Assembly: GCA_030737835.1 (NCBI GenBank)
Contig: CM060847.1
Location: forward strand, 26,832,843 to 26,896,842
Source: Acorus gramineus
Taxonomy: Eukaryota; Streptophyta; Magnoliopsida; Acorales; Acoraceae
Direction: 5' to 3'
DNA: 64,000 nt
Shown here: piece by piece, positions 20,867 to 31,582 of the stretch
Layout: every line of letters starts with the position of its first letter
Numbering within the stretch: the stretch's first letter is position 1
The notes under the pieces: generated by a model
Database searches by the model: none
The model's input: only the letters and a program-made list of their open reading frames with translations
Told to the model about the DNA's origin: nothing
Position numbers and translations under genes: made by a program

Positions 20867-21152
20867 AAGCCGCGCTCAATGGGCTGAAACTAGTCGGGGT
20901 AGCTCTTTGCACTCGATTCAGTTCAGCCCTAGCCGTCGTGCACTAGCCAAACGACACAACAAAGCCGGGCTCAACGGGCTGAAACTGGTCGGGGTCGCTC
21001 TATGCACTCGACTCAGTTCAGCCCTAGGAGCTGCGCACTAGTCAATACGGCCCAACGAAGCCTCGCTCAACGGGCTGAAACTAGTCGGGGTCGCTCTTTG
21101 CACTCGACTTAGTTAAGCCCTAGCAGCTGCACACTAATCAAATAACACAAAC
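20867..21152 (+). repeat. Three tandem copies of a 95-96 bp monomer in the element D 3' UTR
   Basis: Copies at 20867-20961, 20962-21057 and 21058-21152 each contain CTCAACGGGCTGAAACT (with small changes), TCGGGGTCGCTCT, TGCACTCGACT and a GCCCTAG block. The array starts 12 bp after the integrase stop. Short arrays in this place are known in Tat-lineage elements and have been proposed as seeds of plant satellite DNA. Confidence 0.9.
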
Positions 21153-21479
21153 GAGGGAAGAGAGGGGGTATCAAGAAGATAAAGATCCACGGAACCCGCT
21201 GCGAAAGCAAAACTGCAGGGCGTATCTAAGAATATGCCAATCTAAAACAGTACGTCCCCCCTGTCATTAAACTGCATCGACATCACAAAACAGGCATGCA
21301 AAAGGAATAGATAGCAACAAGACAAACATCCAGATTACTAGCACAAATAAAACTGAACTGTCTAGATAGATTCACCATACAATAAATTGGCATCCATGCC
21401 ATTTCACCATGGAGTCGTAAGTACAAAATGCAAAAAAAAAAAAACATATATACATATAATGAAAGTAGTCCATGAAGCA
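21153..21479. other. Non-coding spacer in element D
   Basis: Nothing recognisable apart from a poly-A run near 21430 and an ATATATACATATA stretch. It would be the 3' flank of the antisense gene that ends at 21480. Confidence 0.5.
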
Positions 21480-24069
21480 TCAATTGGGCTTTTCTTCCGT
21501 GGCGCGCCTTGAGGAAGCTCGTCGGATCAGGGGAATAGAATCTTCTTCAGCTTCAACCCTAGTTTCCAATGTCACCAGATCTTCATTCATTTGAACCACG
21601 GTTTCAGCTGCACCCGCCACAGGAGGAAGCGCCTCTGACTTCATCACATTCCCGCAAGGCTCATTCTTTAGTCCTGCGATGTTGGCAACTAACGACTTCA
21701 TTACGGCAGAGTTATCTGGACAGCCAGGGGAAGGAAACCCGTCGACATCTATGATATCAGACAATGTACAACCAAGGAAACTGGTTACCTAACCATGCAA
21801 GACCGCAGGTTCAGAAGAAGACGGTGGGTTTGATCGATCCCTCTGATCCTTCGATTCGAGAAGCTGAGGTCCGAACACCTGGGGGACCTGTTCTGGACCT
21901 GGTTCAGGCACCCCATCACGACAGTCATAGAAGCCCTTGTAGTAACCTCTATCATAGGCCACCGAAATGGCCTCTTCTGACTTCTTTTCAATCGGGCCCA
22001 GTCGGTCCTGTACCTTTTCAAGAACCTGGATTTCAAAATCCAGCTCTCTCTCTCTCTCTTCTGCTGTTCGGCCTCAGATGCGATGCGGGACCGATCAACT
22101 CTTTCCTTCTCTAGTGCCAGGGACGTTTCAAGAAGGTCCTTTTTAAACCTTTCGACCACCTGGGAGTGCTCCTCTTGGGCAGTACTTAATGCAATCTCAA
22201 CTTTCTCCCGAGCTGCCTGCTCCCCTTCGCGGGCACGATGTGCCCGAGCAACGTCACTAATAACTTGGTCGAATCTTTGACCCATCATGCTCGAATAAAT
22301 GCTGAGCTGTTTCAGGATAAGAAGACCATAAAAATGGAGAATAACAGTGCAAAATGCAACTATCAGCGGTCCAATTCACATCAAAATAAAAGGTACCAGG
22401 TAGGCCATGTTCTGAAGGACAGAACCCGTCTCGAAAACGGACATGTCACCCACCATAGCCTTATCCTTCTCCAGGATCACGAATCGGATCAAACTGACCG
22501 CCACTTCTCGATCCTTGAGGCCAGAATCAGAAACATGAATCAAGCAGGACAGGGCCGGAGGGGTGGGAACGAACGGCCGGGCCTCCGGTTCCCGAAGAGT
22601 AACTGGTGGGGAAGATAACATGGTGGCCGGGACTTTCCCCTTGCCCAAGGAGACGTCGTAAGACGGCGGCGGTAGCTGAGGGGACGAAGAGGAATGTCCA
22701 ACCGTGGCCGGCCTGCTTCTTTTCGAAGGAGTGCTCGAGGAAGGTTTCACCGGCGAGCGCCGCCTTTTCTCAGGACCGGGGAGTTGGCCAATTCTTCCAG
22801 ACCGGGCGTCCACCTCGGCCTGGAGCACAGCAAGTCGAGCCATCTTCTCCTTCTCACTAGAAGGAGTGATGCTCTTCTCCACCGATCCAGTGACCCGCGT
22901 TTCCGTGGACTTCGGATCAGTAGAAGGCACCCGCAACCCTTCTCTCCTTCTCGTCGGGAGTTGCGTCTGACCTCCCAGCAGAATTGAGGTCCGTTTCTCT
23001 CCGGACCCGAGGTCGGCCAAGGGCGCCGATGGCCTGGTCACCCCCTCCTTCTCGGTAGTAGTAGGGGCTGTTCTTCCGAAGGAGCTTGAGTCAGATTCCC
23101 CCCCAGGCTTTGGGCTGTCCTTAGAACCCCTCCGGAGCTGCAAACCATGTCGGGCTCCACTAGACGAGCTCTCTGTCGCCATAGGATCGCCAAAGCCTAA
23201 TTGAAAGATGGGGCTCCAAGTCTTCCTCAGAGTGTCCTTCACCCTCGGGGAGTCGGCCGGCGACAGTCACAGGTGGTCCCAATTCGACAATAGGGGAAGA
23301 GGGAGCCGCTACAATGTCGCGAAAGCGAGGACCAAGGCGACGGCAGCTGCTTGGGTTGGGATTATCCCAACCAAGAATCCGGAAGAAGGCCCGATCGCTC
23401 CTTTTGAAAGCAGCTTTGATGTGCTCCAGTCTCACCAAATCATTGGATGGACGCGAATTTGCAGCAGAAGCTAAACCGGAATGGAAAATAAGTTCAGTAA
23501 AGCAAAAATGCAAAGTTATTCATGAACAAGCCAAAAAATACTGCCTGACCTAGGGAGCCTATCAAGCCGATCTGGGGAACTCTCCATATATCTTCGGGGG
23601 CGCCACTGAACTCCCAGTTGCCGGACAGAATAATCAGCTTACTCTCGGACCAACCCTTATCGGAGTCTGGCAGGTCATCTATCAATTTCTCTTTGGAATT
23701 CCTAGCCCTGAAGTGATAGCCCTTACCAGATTTCCTAAGCTCATAAGTATACATAATTTTGGGGACGCCTAAATCTAAGTTGAGTTCCCGATTTAGCGCC
23801 ACATAGCACATCAAAACCCTGAAAAAGTTGGGATTGCATTGTGTTGGGTGGAGATCAAAAGTCGACAAGAACTTCCTCACGAGTGGATGGAATGGCACCG
23901 TTAAGGCACCCCTAGCTATGTGGGAAGGATACACGTACATACACGAGTGGTTCATGCTATCTAGGGGAATAGGAAACGAGTCAAAGTCTGACAATGCCAT
24001 GCCTACCGACTCAGGGATTTCAAACATGCTCCTAAGGCCATGTAAGGATTTAGCGATTGATGTTCTCAT
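21480..24069 (-). pseudogene. Antisense gene 1 of element D (putative gypsy-type transposon domain plus coiled coil)
   Basis: Multi-exon gene opposite to pol. Exon 1 starts at 24069 (MRTSIAKSLHGL) and carries VPFHPLVRKFLSTFDLHPTQCNPNFF, shortened here to its core VPFHPLVRKF, a pattern I recall from the Pfam 'putative gypsy type transposon' family (PF04195). A candidate intron (about 23551-23477; donor TAG/GTCAGG, acceptor GGTTTAG) precedes a Ser/Pro/Arg-rich part (about 23476-22376), then a coiled coil (22288-22050), then a tail with AYDRGYYKGFYDCRDG, and a last acidic exon (21764-21480). The coiled coil and tail are in different frames, shifted inside a GA dinucleotide run at 22044-22060. 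Function is unknown. Confidence 0.6.
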
Positions 24070-24212
24070 AATGGAAAGGCAAATAAAGAAGAAAGACGGG
24101 ATAAAGGATCCTTCCTAAAAATGAAGAACAGACCCAGCAGGAGAGAGAAAGGATGATACCTCGATTCAAAGATGAAGGGCTCGGTTACCTCTTCGTCTGG
24201 ATGATGGATCCC

Positions 24213-24220
24213 TATTTAAA
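24213..24220 (-). promoter_or_regulatory. TATA-like box before antisense gene 1
   Basis: The complement reads TTTAAATA about 145 bp upstream of the start codon at 24069. Position and sequence are reasonable for a plant core promoter. With the box before gene 2 it suggests that each antisense gene has its own promoter. Confidence 0.4.
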
Positions 24221-24222
24221 AG

Positions 24223-24878
24223 ATGTCAGCCGTGCCGTAGGAATGGCACACCCTTTCGGCTACCCGAGATACGACGATTGGCGCATCGGGAAGGAGAAAC
24301 GGCACCCCTAATCATGAGATCGATTTCAAAATACCTTAAATATCCCCCTCAAGCGCCACGTGTAAGAAAGCTCACAGGACTCTGACACCAGAAGATACGC
24401 AGAATCGTGAGGACCAGACCCTGCATGACCACGTTCAGACTGATGAGCTGGGTAATCAAACAGCTGCGATTGTCACTAACCTTTCAACCCAACATTGAAA
24501 AGCGTGACCTTTAGAAGTCGGTAAAAAAAAGCCGACAATGCCCGACCAGGAGGGGGCGTACTCACTTTAAGCCCGACTTGACAACTCTGATCTATTCGAA
24601 AAACAACCTGCAGAGTTAAGGTACACAAGAAAGAAGGATGCAGGGGAGAGGCACAACAATGCAAGCCAAATTCTATGGCAAAAATATAATCGTATAAGAT
24701 AAGTGTAAACGCTCAACATAGGAAAAAGTTTGAAGTACAAAGTCATGACAAAAAGATAAACTGTACGCGGGACGCGGCCCGGAAAAACTTTTACAATAAT
24801 AAAAATAGAAGCAAGATCGAAGCATTTGTTGGAACGAGAACAGAGAGGAACCAGGAGGCACGTAGTGGCATCTTCTCA
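24223..24878. other. Spacer between the two antisense genes
   Basis: No domain recognised. It should contain the upstream region of antisense gene 1 and the 3' flank of antisense gene 2. A short pyrimidine/purine-skewed stretch near 24520-24560 is the only visible feature. Confidence 0.45.
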
Positions 24879-26344
24879 CTAACAAGGGCGAGAAGTAGAC
24901 GGGTCAGACCGAGCTGAGGCGCTCGGAGCATCCTCCGCAAAGCGGCCATCACGTCTCTCATAGAGAGAGAGATCATACACATATTTCAACTGGATCGAGG
25001 AGAGAAAGGCTTCACCAGCTCGAGCAGCCATGTAACCAGCATGAAAACCAGCAGAGAAGTCGCTGAATCACTCGTCCTCCTCTTCTTCGACAAGGCGCCT
25101 TAGCCTATCGAGATCCCTCCCGGCGGCAGTGACGTGTCCCTAGGCTGTGAGGCTAGCCCTGCGAGGAAGAGCAGGGGGCATCGCGAATTGAGGGTCAGTC
25201 AGAGGACAGTCGCTAGCCATAGGCCGAGGGGGGCTGGAAGTGAGGACACGACCGGGTGCTCTCGCTGGAGAAGAAGGAACTGGGGCCGCCACACTAGGCT
25301 CTCCAGCGGCCTCCAGAAAGCCCCAGGAATGCCCAGCATGATCTTCTGCTCGGGGAGACTCACCCTCGCGAGCTCTTCCCTCTCCCCGGGCTTGCTCTCC
25401 TGAGGCTGCGGATGGGGAAGCTTGATGACTCAGGAAAGAGGGGGGAGCTGGATGATTCAGAGGATGGCCATCCCTGAGAAAAGCGTCTTCTTTCTCTTTA
25501 ATCTGGATCGGGTGGTTGTAAGGCACAGCCGACCTAACTGCCACCTTACGGAGGCGATTCGACCTCCTCAACGCGCCCCCGCCGACAGACGAAGAGTTGG
25601 ACGTCTCGCCCCGAGAGAAGGAAGAGGCGCTAGGACGGGCACACCCGCTTGAAGATGGAAGAGGGGTCGGAGCAGGCGCAACGCCAGGGTTGACAAGGGC
25701 GGCACCCAATAAAGATTTCCAGCTCCTCTCCCAAAAACTTAGGGCGCGATCGATGTCCCCCATGCAGAGACTCTCTTGAGGGGGACACGCATTAAGAGAC
25801 GAGTCACCTGCAAAAAGAGGACGTTTAAAAAAAAAAAAAGGAGCAAAACGGTTGACGCCAGGAAGAAAGACCAACCGGATCCCAGGGGAGAGTCCCTCCA
25901 ATGAAGCGGGACGCGAAACATGCAACCTTCGGGCGCCCATGCGCCTTGAATCTTGAAGAGTTTGGACCGCCAATCATAGACGAACTCTTGCACATCCTTG
26001 ATCAGCTCCCGCGAAGCCGACCTCTGCGCCAGGTAGAACATCCGGCCTTCTCCATTGAGGAACTTCAGCGCATAGAAGATCCGCACCTCGCTCAGGCCGA
26101 GGTTGATGCTACAAGAACGGTTGAGTGCAGTAACTGCCATCAAGATGCGATAGGCGCTCAGGACGAGTTGGAGAGGGTGAAGGCCGAAGAAGCTCAGAAA
26201 TTCCATTATCAGCAAAGATAACGGAAAGGTGATCATGCCAGCCACAATCTGGCTGGAGTAGAGTAGGAGGGTTTCGGGGTCTGGTTGGGGGGGCATTTCC
26301 CCGGTATACTCCTCAACGACAAGGCTATTGGGAAAGTTGGCCAT
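24879..26344 (-). pseudogene. Antisense gene 2 of element D (paralogue of antisense gene 1)
   Basis: Exon 1 starts at 26344 (MANFPNSLVVEEYTG) and has ITFPLSLLIMEFLSFFGLHP, the same core as gene 1 (F-P-L-x3-F-x3-GLHP), then CSINLGLSEVRIFYALKF and a conserved VYDWRSKLF. A candidate intron (about 25873-25810; donor CCG/GTTGGT, acceptor TTTTTGCAG) leads to a long Ser/Pro-rich exon with ALRRSNRLRKVAVR. The tail has AAGRDLDRLRRLVEEEE, FSAGFHAGYMAARAGEAF and YDLSLYERRDGRF, parallel to the tail of gene 1. TAG at 25140-25142 and TGA at 25068-25070 break the frame. Two diverged copies in one element are unusual. Function unknown. Confidence 0.55.
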
Positions 26345-26435
26345 TTTAAACAGGGAATAGGAGTGGAAAGATGCGCTAGATAAAATCTACAAGAAAGAAA
26401 GTCCTATTGAAGTAAAAACTCAACAGCAGAAGAGC

Positions 26436-26443
26436 ATATATAA
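26436..26443 (-). promoter_or_regulatory. TATA box before antisense gene 2
   Basis: The complement reads TTATATAT about 95 bp upstream of the start at 26344, with an AGAAG-rich stretch downstream on the sense side. It lies between the 3' LTR and the gene, so transcription would run leftward, against the element. Confidence 0.45.
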
Positions 26444-26703
26444 GGGATCGGGACCGGAACCCTAACCGCCACTGTCGATTCAGGAAGACGAGGCGACAAA
26501 ATTAAAATCCGGGAGTTATTCCCCCCCCCCAGTAAGTGGTACTAAATGAAGAGGGCAACTCGAGAAGTGACAAGTGTCGTAGGGACAAGCCATCAGGCCC
26601 AGCGCCCGAATCCGGTCGATGCGAAAGGCTTGGTGGGCAAGTCGTTCAGACTGGCAAGCTTCCCCAGGTCAGTTCTTCTAGCCCCCCAAGAAATTGAGAG
26701 CCC

Positions 26704-26715
26704 AAAAGAAGGGGG
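26704..26715 (+). other. Polypurine tract of element D
   Basis: AAAAGAAGGGGG followed by CATT, immediately before the inferred LTR start at 26720. This form is usual for Tat-lineage elements. Confidence 0.6.
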
Positions 26716-26719
26716 CATT

Positions 26720-27521
26720 TGGAAGTGACCGAATTAGTCAATGTCAAATAAGCACAAGGGCTAGGCTATGAGCAGCCCTTGTTGATAAAATTGTGGGCCA
26801 GAGGAAGGAGAGCCCATGGGCCTGAAATTTCACCAACGGATCGGATAATCTCGCCTTCCTTCGAAGGTCGGGCAAATGATCAAGCCCGACCTTAAAAAGG
26901 CAACCATATGCTGATTAATCTCAAGATAGGAGTCAAACATTGCTCAACCTTAAGGTTAAGCCAACCAAAGGGTAGTGCCCGGGTAAAAGGAAGGTTGGCC
27001 ATAGGGCCCTCCTCTGCAGAAGAACGGTTAGTGAAGAGAATATTCCCTGACAGTGGAAAAGGACAGGTTGTCAGAAGAACGGTTATGGCATGATGATCCC
27101 TAGGAACCACATGTCCAAGGATCCTGAGGCCACGTGGAGATTCCATATCATGATATGGTCACCCCGCAAGGCCAAGCTCGGCACGCCATTATGGAGTATA
27201 AAAGGGGAGACTTCCTCTCCTTTTGAAGGTATGCAAACACTGACTCTCACTCCTACCAAGACCCAAGGATTCTAAGTTCCTCTTCTTCCCTAAAGGAAGA
27301 GATTGCTGACTTGAGCGTCGGAGGGGCGTTAGCTAGCACCACACTGGTATGAGTTTCAGGTACCCAAAGCCAAAGGGGAAGGAAGGAGGAGGCAGACGAT
27401 TAAGAAGGCTGTAGGCGGTGGTGAACTGACGTGAAGAGAAGGACCAGCCCACGCCATCTCAGGTCTACATTCAAAGCCTGGACCCGGTCTAAGAGGGGGG
27501 AGCCAGATTTCATCCCCCACA
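26720..27521 (+). repeat. 3' LTR of element D (about 800 bp)
   Basis: It follows the polypurine tract, begins TGGAAGTGACC and ends at about CATCCCCCACA. A TATA box (27197-27204), a CACTGACTCTCACTC leader and the word GACTTGAGCGTCGGAGG (near 27312) are strongly typical of Tat-lineage plant LTRs. The exact ends are inferred, since no second LTR is present for comparison. Confidence 0.6.
27197..27204 (+). promoter_or_regulatory. TATA box of element D LTR
   Basis: TATAAAAG about 480 bp into the LTR, followed by a pyrimidine-rich leader. Because this is the 3' LTR it would read outward into 27.5 kb and beyond. Confidence 0.6.
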
Positions 27522-27740
27522 GTAATAATGATGATCACATTTTTTTGTGAAACCATGATCTTTTTAGAACATATGATCACTTTTTTTTTAGTAAATTATG
27601 ATATTTGGATAACAAAAATCACGATTCATAAAAAAAACTATGATCGTTTAATAGCTATGTTATCACGGTTAATATAAAATCGTGATCTTTTCATATATAA
27701 AAGATCATTTGTTAATGGAAAGCAAGATCATTTCCTAGTG
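27522..27740 (+). mobile_element. CACTA-like DNA transposon terminus (right end)
   Basis: The AT-rich stretch holds many short subterminal repeats of the type ATGATC/CGTGATC in both orientations and ends in TTTCCTAGTG, whose complement is CACTAGGAAA. Subterminal repeats plus a CACTA end are the signature of En/Spm-type transposons. AAA after 27740 could be part of a 3-bp target duplication. The body and the other end are not in the window. Confidence 0.5.
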
Positions 27741-28937
27741 AAAAAAACCTAACTTGTGGTCCCAACTCCCAAATCCCGATCAACCCCACTTCTCCCATGT
27801 ACGCTCTCCTCTCTCACATGTTCCTCTATGACTGCGCCTTCCTCCTCCGCCAACCCAACCGCAGCCATCGCTGCCCCTTCTTCCTCTGACCCTCTGCAAC
27901 ACTGACATCTCCTCGCCCTCCGCGACGCCACAGCTGCATCCCCTTCCTCCTCCCCTGATGTTGCCCCGGCCCACATCAGCACCTCCTTGTCCTGCTCATT
28001 AAGTCTCTCTCTCTCTCCCCCATCCAATCCTCTCCACATCAGATTTGCCCTAGCGAATCTCTACCCCCCACTCCCCCTCTCCCCCCTCCTCCCCCTCCCA
28101 CATCAGATCTGGCTGATCTCCACCCCTCCTCCTCCTCCTCCTCCTCCTCCCTCTCTCGCATCAGATCTGACTTTTAGGATTTTTAGGATTCCCAAACAAA
28201 TGTTTTGTGGACAGTGGAGGATTTGAAATCGGGTTTGGCTTGCTCGGATGATATTGAGATCCAGTGGTTCTCTTTGGGAGTGGACCGTCAGTGTTTCTAG
28301 GGTTCGAAATTGGTAAGTTGAGGTATTCCTTTCTTTTTACCTAAAATACTTCAAATCCATAAATCTTCCAAGCCTAGATTTGAAGTATTTGTGTAACGTT
28401 TCTGTATTTTTCAGCATTATATATATTTTTAATATATAATGAAAATTTTAATTGAAATTAAGTTATTTCATTTTTTTTTTAGTTTTGGTGGTGGGCCCAA
28501 ATGGGTTCAATTTGATTTATATTTTTGATAATTATAAATTGATATTGAAATATTTATTTTATATTTTTTCAGAGATCTTTATAGTCTCAAAAAGTTTTGG
28601 TTGAAATTTGGTGAGATTCGGAGTTCGAGAAATTACGTTTTTAGGATTTTGTGTCAAATTATTAGGCCCATGGATCTAGTTGCGAATCCAAAAGATATTT
28701 TAATAGCCTTCAAGGATTTGTTTATAAAACGGATAGGGATCTGTTTGTAAATCAAATAGGAACCTAGTTGTAAGCATAGAATTCTTAAGGGATTGTTATG
28801 TAATGTTGGTAAAACCACTTTTAAATAGCATGTTTGGGTTAAGGTTTTGCATCAAATTTTCATAAGAGTGGTGATGACCTAACCTATCCCATCGAATACG
28901 ACAAGAGACGATAACGGTGGGTGTTGTGACCAAGACC
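27741..28937. other. Unassigned DNA: CT-rich then AT-rich
   Basis: A pyrimidine-rich part (27760-28170) includes a CCT triplet run at about 28126-28152. A donor-like GGTAAGTTG follows at about 28311, then AT-rich sequence. The first part resembles a plant promoter/leader region with a first-intron donor, but no coding exon is visible. No LTR or TIR was recognised. Confidence 0.4.
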
Positions 28938-31582
28938 TGTCACGCCCCAGGGCGGCCGTCCCCGGGACGCGGCAAGTATATATAAAATATCAGAATCTAC
29001 ACAGGAGGTCAATAATATATATCACACACAAACAACCAGAATGACATGCAGACAACAAGGAGGCTGACATGATATATACACCAAATGCGGAAGCAAAAGA
29101 CTGAATCTGTAAATAAACATACTACAGACTCGATACTCAATCATCTGTCCTGTGAGAGCCAATATACACCAATACGACTGAATATACACAGACGCGTGCC
29201 AAGCACGAAAATAAAATACATACAGTCAAGAAGGGATGCTGATAACCTCTGGTACTCGCGGAACGTGGCGCTGCTCCGCTACTAAAGGAATCCCTCGGAA
29301 AGCTCCAACTGCTGCTCCGGCTCCAGCTCAGGCTCAGTGGCAACTGGGGAAAACATATGCGAGGGGTGAGCCACACGCTCAGTGAACAGCACAACCCATG
29401 CATCACAGACAATATTGACCATAATTCCATTATTTATCCAACCTCTAAGTGGCATAACAACATAATCCAGTGGTTCGTACATCGCCGAACCACCACACCC
29501 TCACCCATCAATGGGTGACATAGGCTATTGGGACTGATAATCATCCAATCACAAATCCAGTAGGTCGCTCATCGCCAACCCACTACACCCTCACCCTCAC
29601 CCTACCACGGGTGACATAGGATTTTGGGACTGACTAGGCTGTTGGTCACCCTTGGTCCACCGATAGTCTCTCCTCCACTCCGTAGCCGCTGGGCTATCAC
29701 CCCCACAACTTCAGCACAGTCCGTCACAAATATCGGGAGGCGCCTACTGATGGGAGCCCTCACCCACAACTTCAGCACAGTCCGTCACAAATATCGGGAG
29801 GCGCCTACTGATGGGAACCCTTGGAAGGGACGGCCTTTCTAACGCTGGGGCAGCCTCTACCGGATCCAACGAAGGGGACAGAACAGCCTATCCATACGCA
29901 TATGATCCACTCGGATCCGCCGACAACACATCTCTACAACTCTAATGTCATGAACTCTTCAGAGTTCCTCCAGGGCGCATAACCAAGATGCGGAGAACAC
30001 GTACAATAAAAGCAAGGTTGTAATATCATTGGGGGAAAGAACTCGGGAGGAAGGCATGAGTTCCCGATATAGGACACCCCGACAACAAAACAAGGAACAC
30101 GGAGTACCATAACCTGGGTCTCACCGCTGTCCTCGCAAGGCCCCTCCCCTATAATATTCCTTAATATGCTAATAATCATACTAGTTATATAACATTACTT
30201 ATAATATTAATGGGACTAGAAACCTTGGGAGGGCAGCATGAGGTCTCGATACAGGACATCCCGACAACCAAACAATGAACACGGAGTACCCTAACACGGG
30301 TCTCAATGTTGACCTCGCAAGGCTCCTCCCTATAATATTATCTAAGGCATGCCATTTAACATACACTAGTATTTAATTTAATAAATAAACTAGTAGGACG
30401 CATGCATAGGCCGAGGTTTCCTAGCATGAAAACAGGGGGCATGGTGCATGGCTCTTACACCTATCCTAAGGGTGCAAGTCCCTAACATACAAGGACTAGG
30501 GTAGCATGCATTCTACATTTAAATCAAGCAAGCATGGATTACATATTATTGCAGGTTAATATACATCCATGGTGCCCCAGGAGAGGTCGGTATACGCCCA
30601 AGTGCGTATAACGCCTCTCTACTGGGTTGGATTGTCCCACTCACCAAAAACCAGGTCGTCGCGCAACCGTCCGTCAAGATCTGCAAGACAGGCATTTATA
30701 CGGTGAGTAAACTACATAAATACTCCAAAATACATTAAAAATACTCTAAAAATACCCAACACTCGGACAAGCGTACATACGACCCGTACGCACGCGTATC
30801 CGAGTATCCCGACTCACTCCCGAACCCACCGGGCAACCGCACGCACGGCCACCCGCCTCGGGCGCACAGCTGAGCCCCGGCCCGCGCGCCAAGGTGCCCT
30901 GCCGAACTCAGCCCGCACGCCCGGACACCACCGGCGTACTGCCGCACGCCTTCCCACGCGCCCTGACGCACCGCCGCACGCACGCGCACGCTCGCGCGTG
31001 CCCGCGCGCACCGCGCGTCCAGCCCAGTGCGCCCCCGCGCGCACTGCACGCACGTCCCAGCACGCGCGCGCACTGGCCCCCAGCACCTCGCCCAGGCGCA
31101 TGCCCAGGCGCCCTGCCCAGCACCCAGGCACAGTGCCCAGGCGCCTTGCCCACGCGCGCGCACGCTCGCGCGCACTCCCGTGCACACCTCCGCCCGCGCC
31201 AGCATCCGCGCGCACCCGCGCACCCGCGCGCGACTGCGCGCCCGACTGCGCCCAGCGCCACCCGCGCGCACGCCCGCGCGCACGCGCGCGCGCCCCTGCC
31301 AGCTGCTGCACCTGTGCTGCCTGTGCTGCTGCCTGCTGCCCGGGACTGCCAGCCCGAGCTCCTCTACCACCCACCTCCGACCACCTCAAGGACTCCGACC
31401 ACCACCACTGCCCTCCGACGGCCACCCACCGCCGCCGACCGCCACCCAACCCCAAATCCACCCCCCTAGCATACATCTATGCAAGAAAAGAGAGGAAAAG
31501 TGGCTTACCAAAGGGAGGAAAGGAAATCCGGTTGCTCTCCGCGCACCAAAACCTCTCCCAAAAGGTTTCCAACGCCCGGATC
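28938..31582 (-). repeat. Family-1 LTR, truncated at its start
   Basis: The left edge reads TGTCACGCCCCAGGGCGG, the complement of the LTR 3' terminus, with no primer site beyond it, so this is a 3' LTR or solo LTR. The right edge stops inside the leader at AACGCCCGGATC (31571-31582), about 0.5 kb short of the LTR start. It carries hairpins at 29470-29493 and 29559-29584, the 16-nt hairpin (29952-29967), palindrome cassettes (about 30040-30130 and 30220-30320), the three-tier hairpin (30576-30626) and the GC-rich part (about 30800-31360). Confidence 0.88.
29698..29822 (-). repeat. Tandem duplication of about 62 bp within the LTR
   Basis: The block CACAACTTCAGCACAGTCCG through GGAGGCGCCTACTGATGGGA is present twice back to back (about 29698-29760 and 29761-29822). 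Other family-1 LTRs have it once, so it arose locally. Confidence 0.8.

Larger units (their letters stand above)
19343..27521 (+). mobile_element. Element D: Tat-lineage Ty3/gypsy element, 5'-truncated
   Basis: Order: RNase H end and integrase (19343-20854), three-copy tandem array (20867-21152), two antisense genes (24069-21480 and 26344-24879), polypurine tract (26704-26715), 3' LTR (about 26720-27521). Integrase then tandem-repeat 3' UTR then antisense genes then LTR is the layout known for the Retand/RIRE2/Grande group of Tat elements. Everything left of mid-RNase H was cut off where the family-2 LTR entered at 19342. Confidence 0.8.

Noticed and set aside
27745-28330. Host gene first exon in the CT-rich stretch with the GGTAAGTTG donor
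   Set aside because: No conserved coding sequence follows and the frames on both strands are low-complexity. Recorded as unassigned DNA.
29698-29822. Direct repeats in LTRs as a CRISPR-like array
   Set aside because: Two tandem copies without spacers, in plant LTR sequence.
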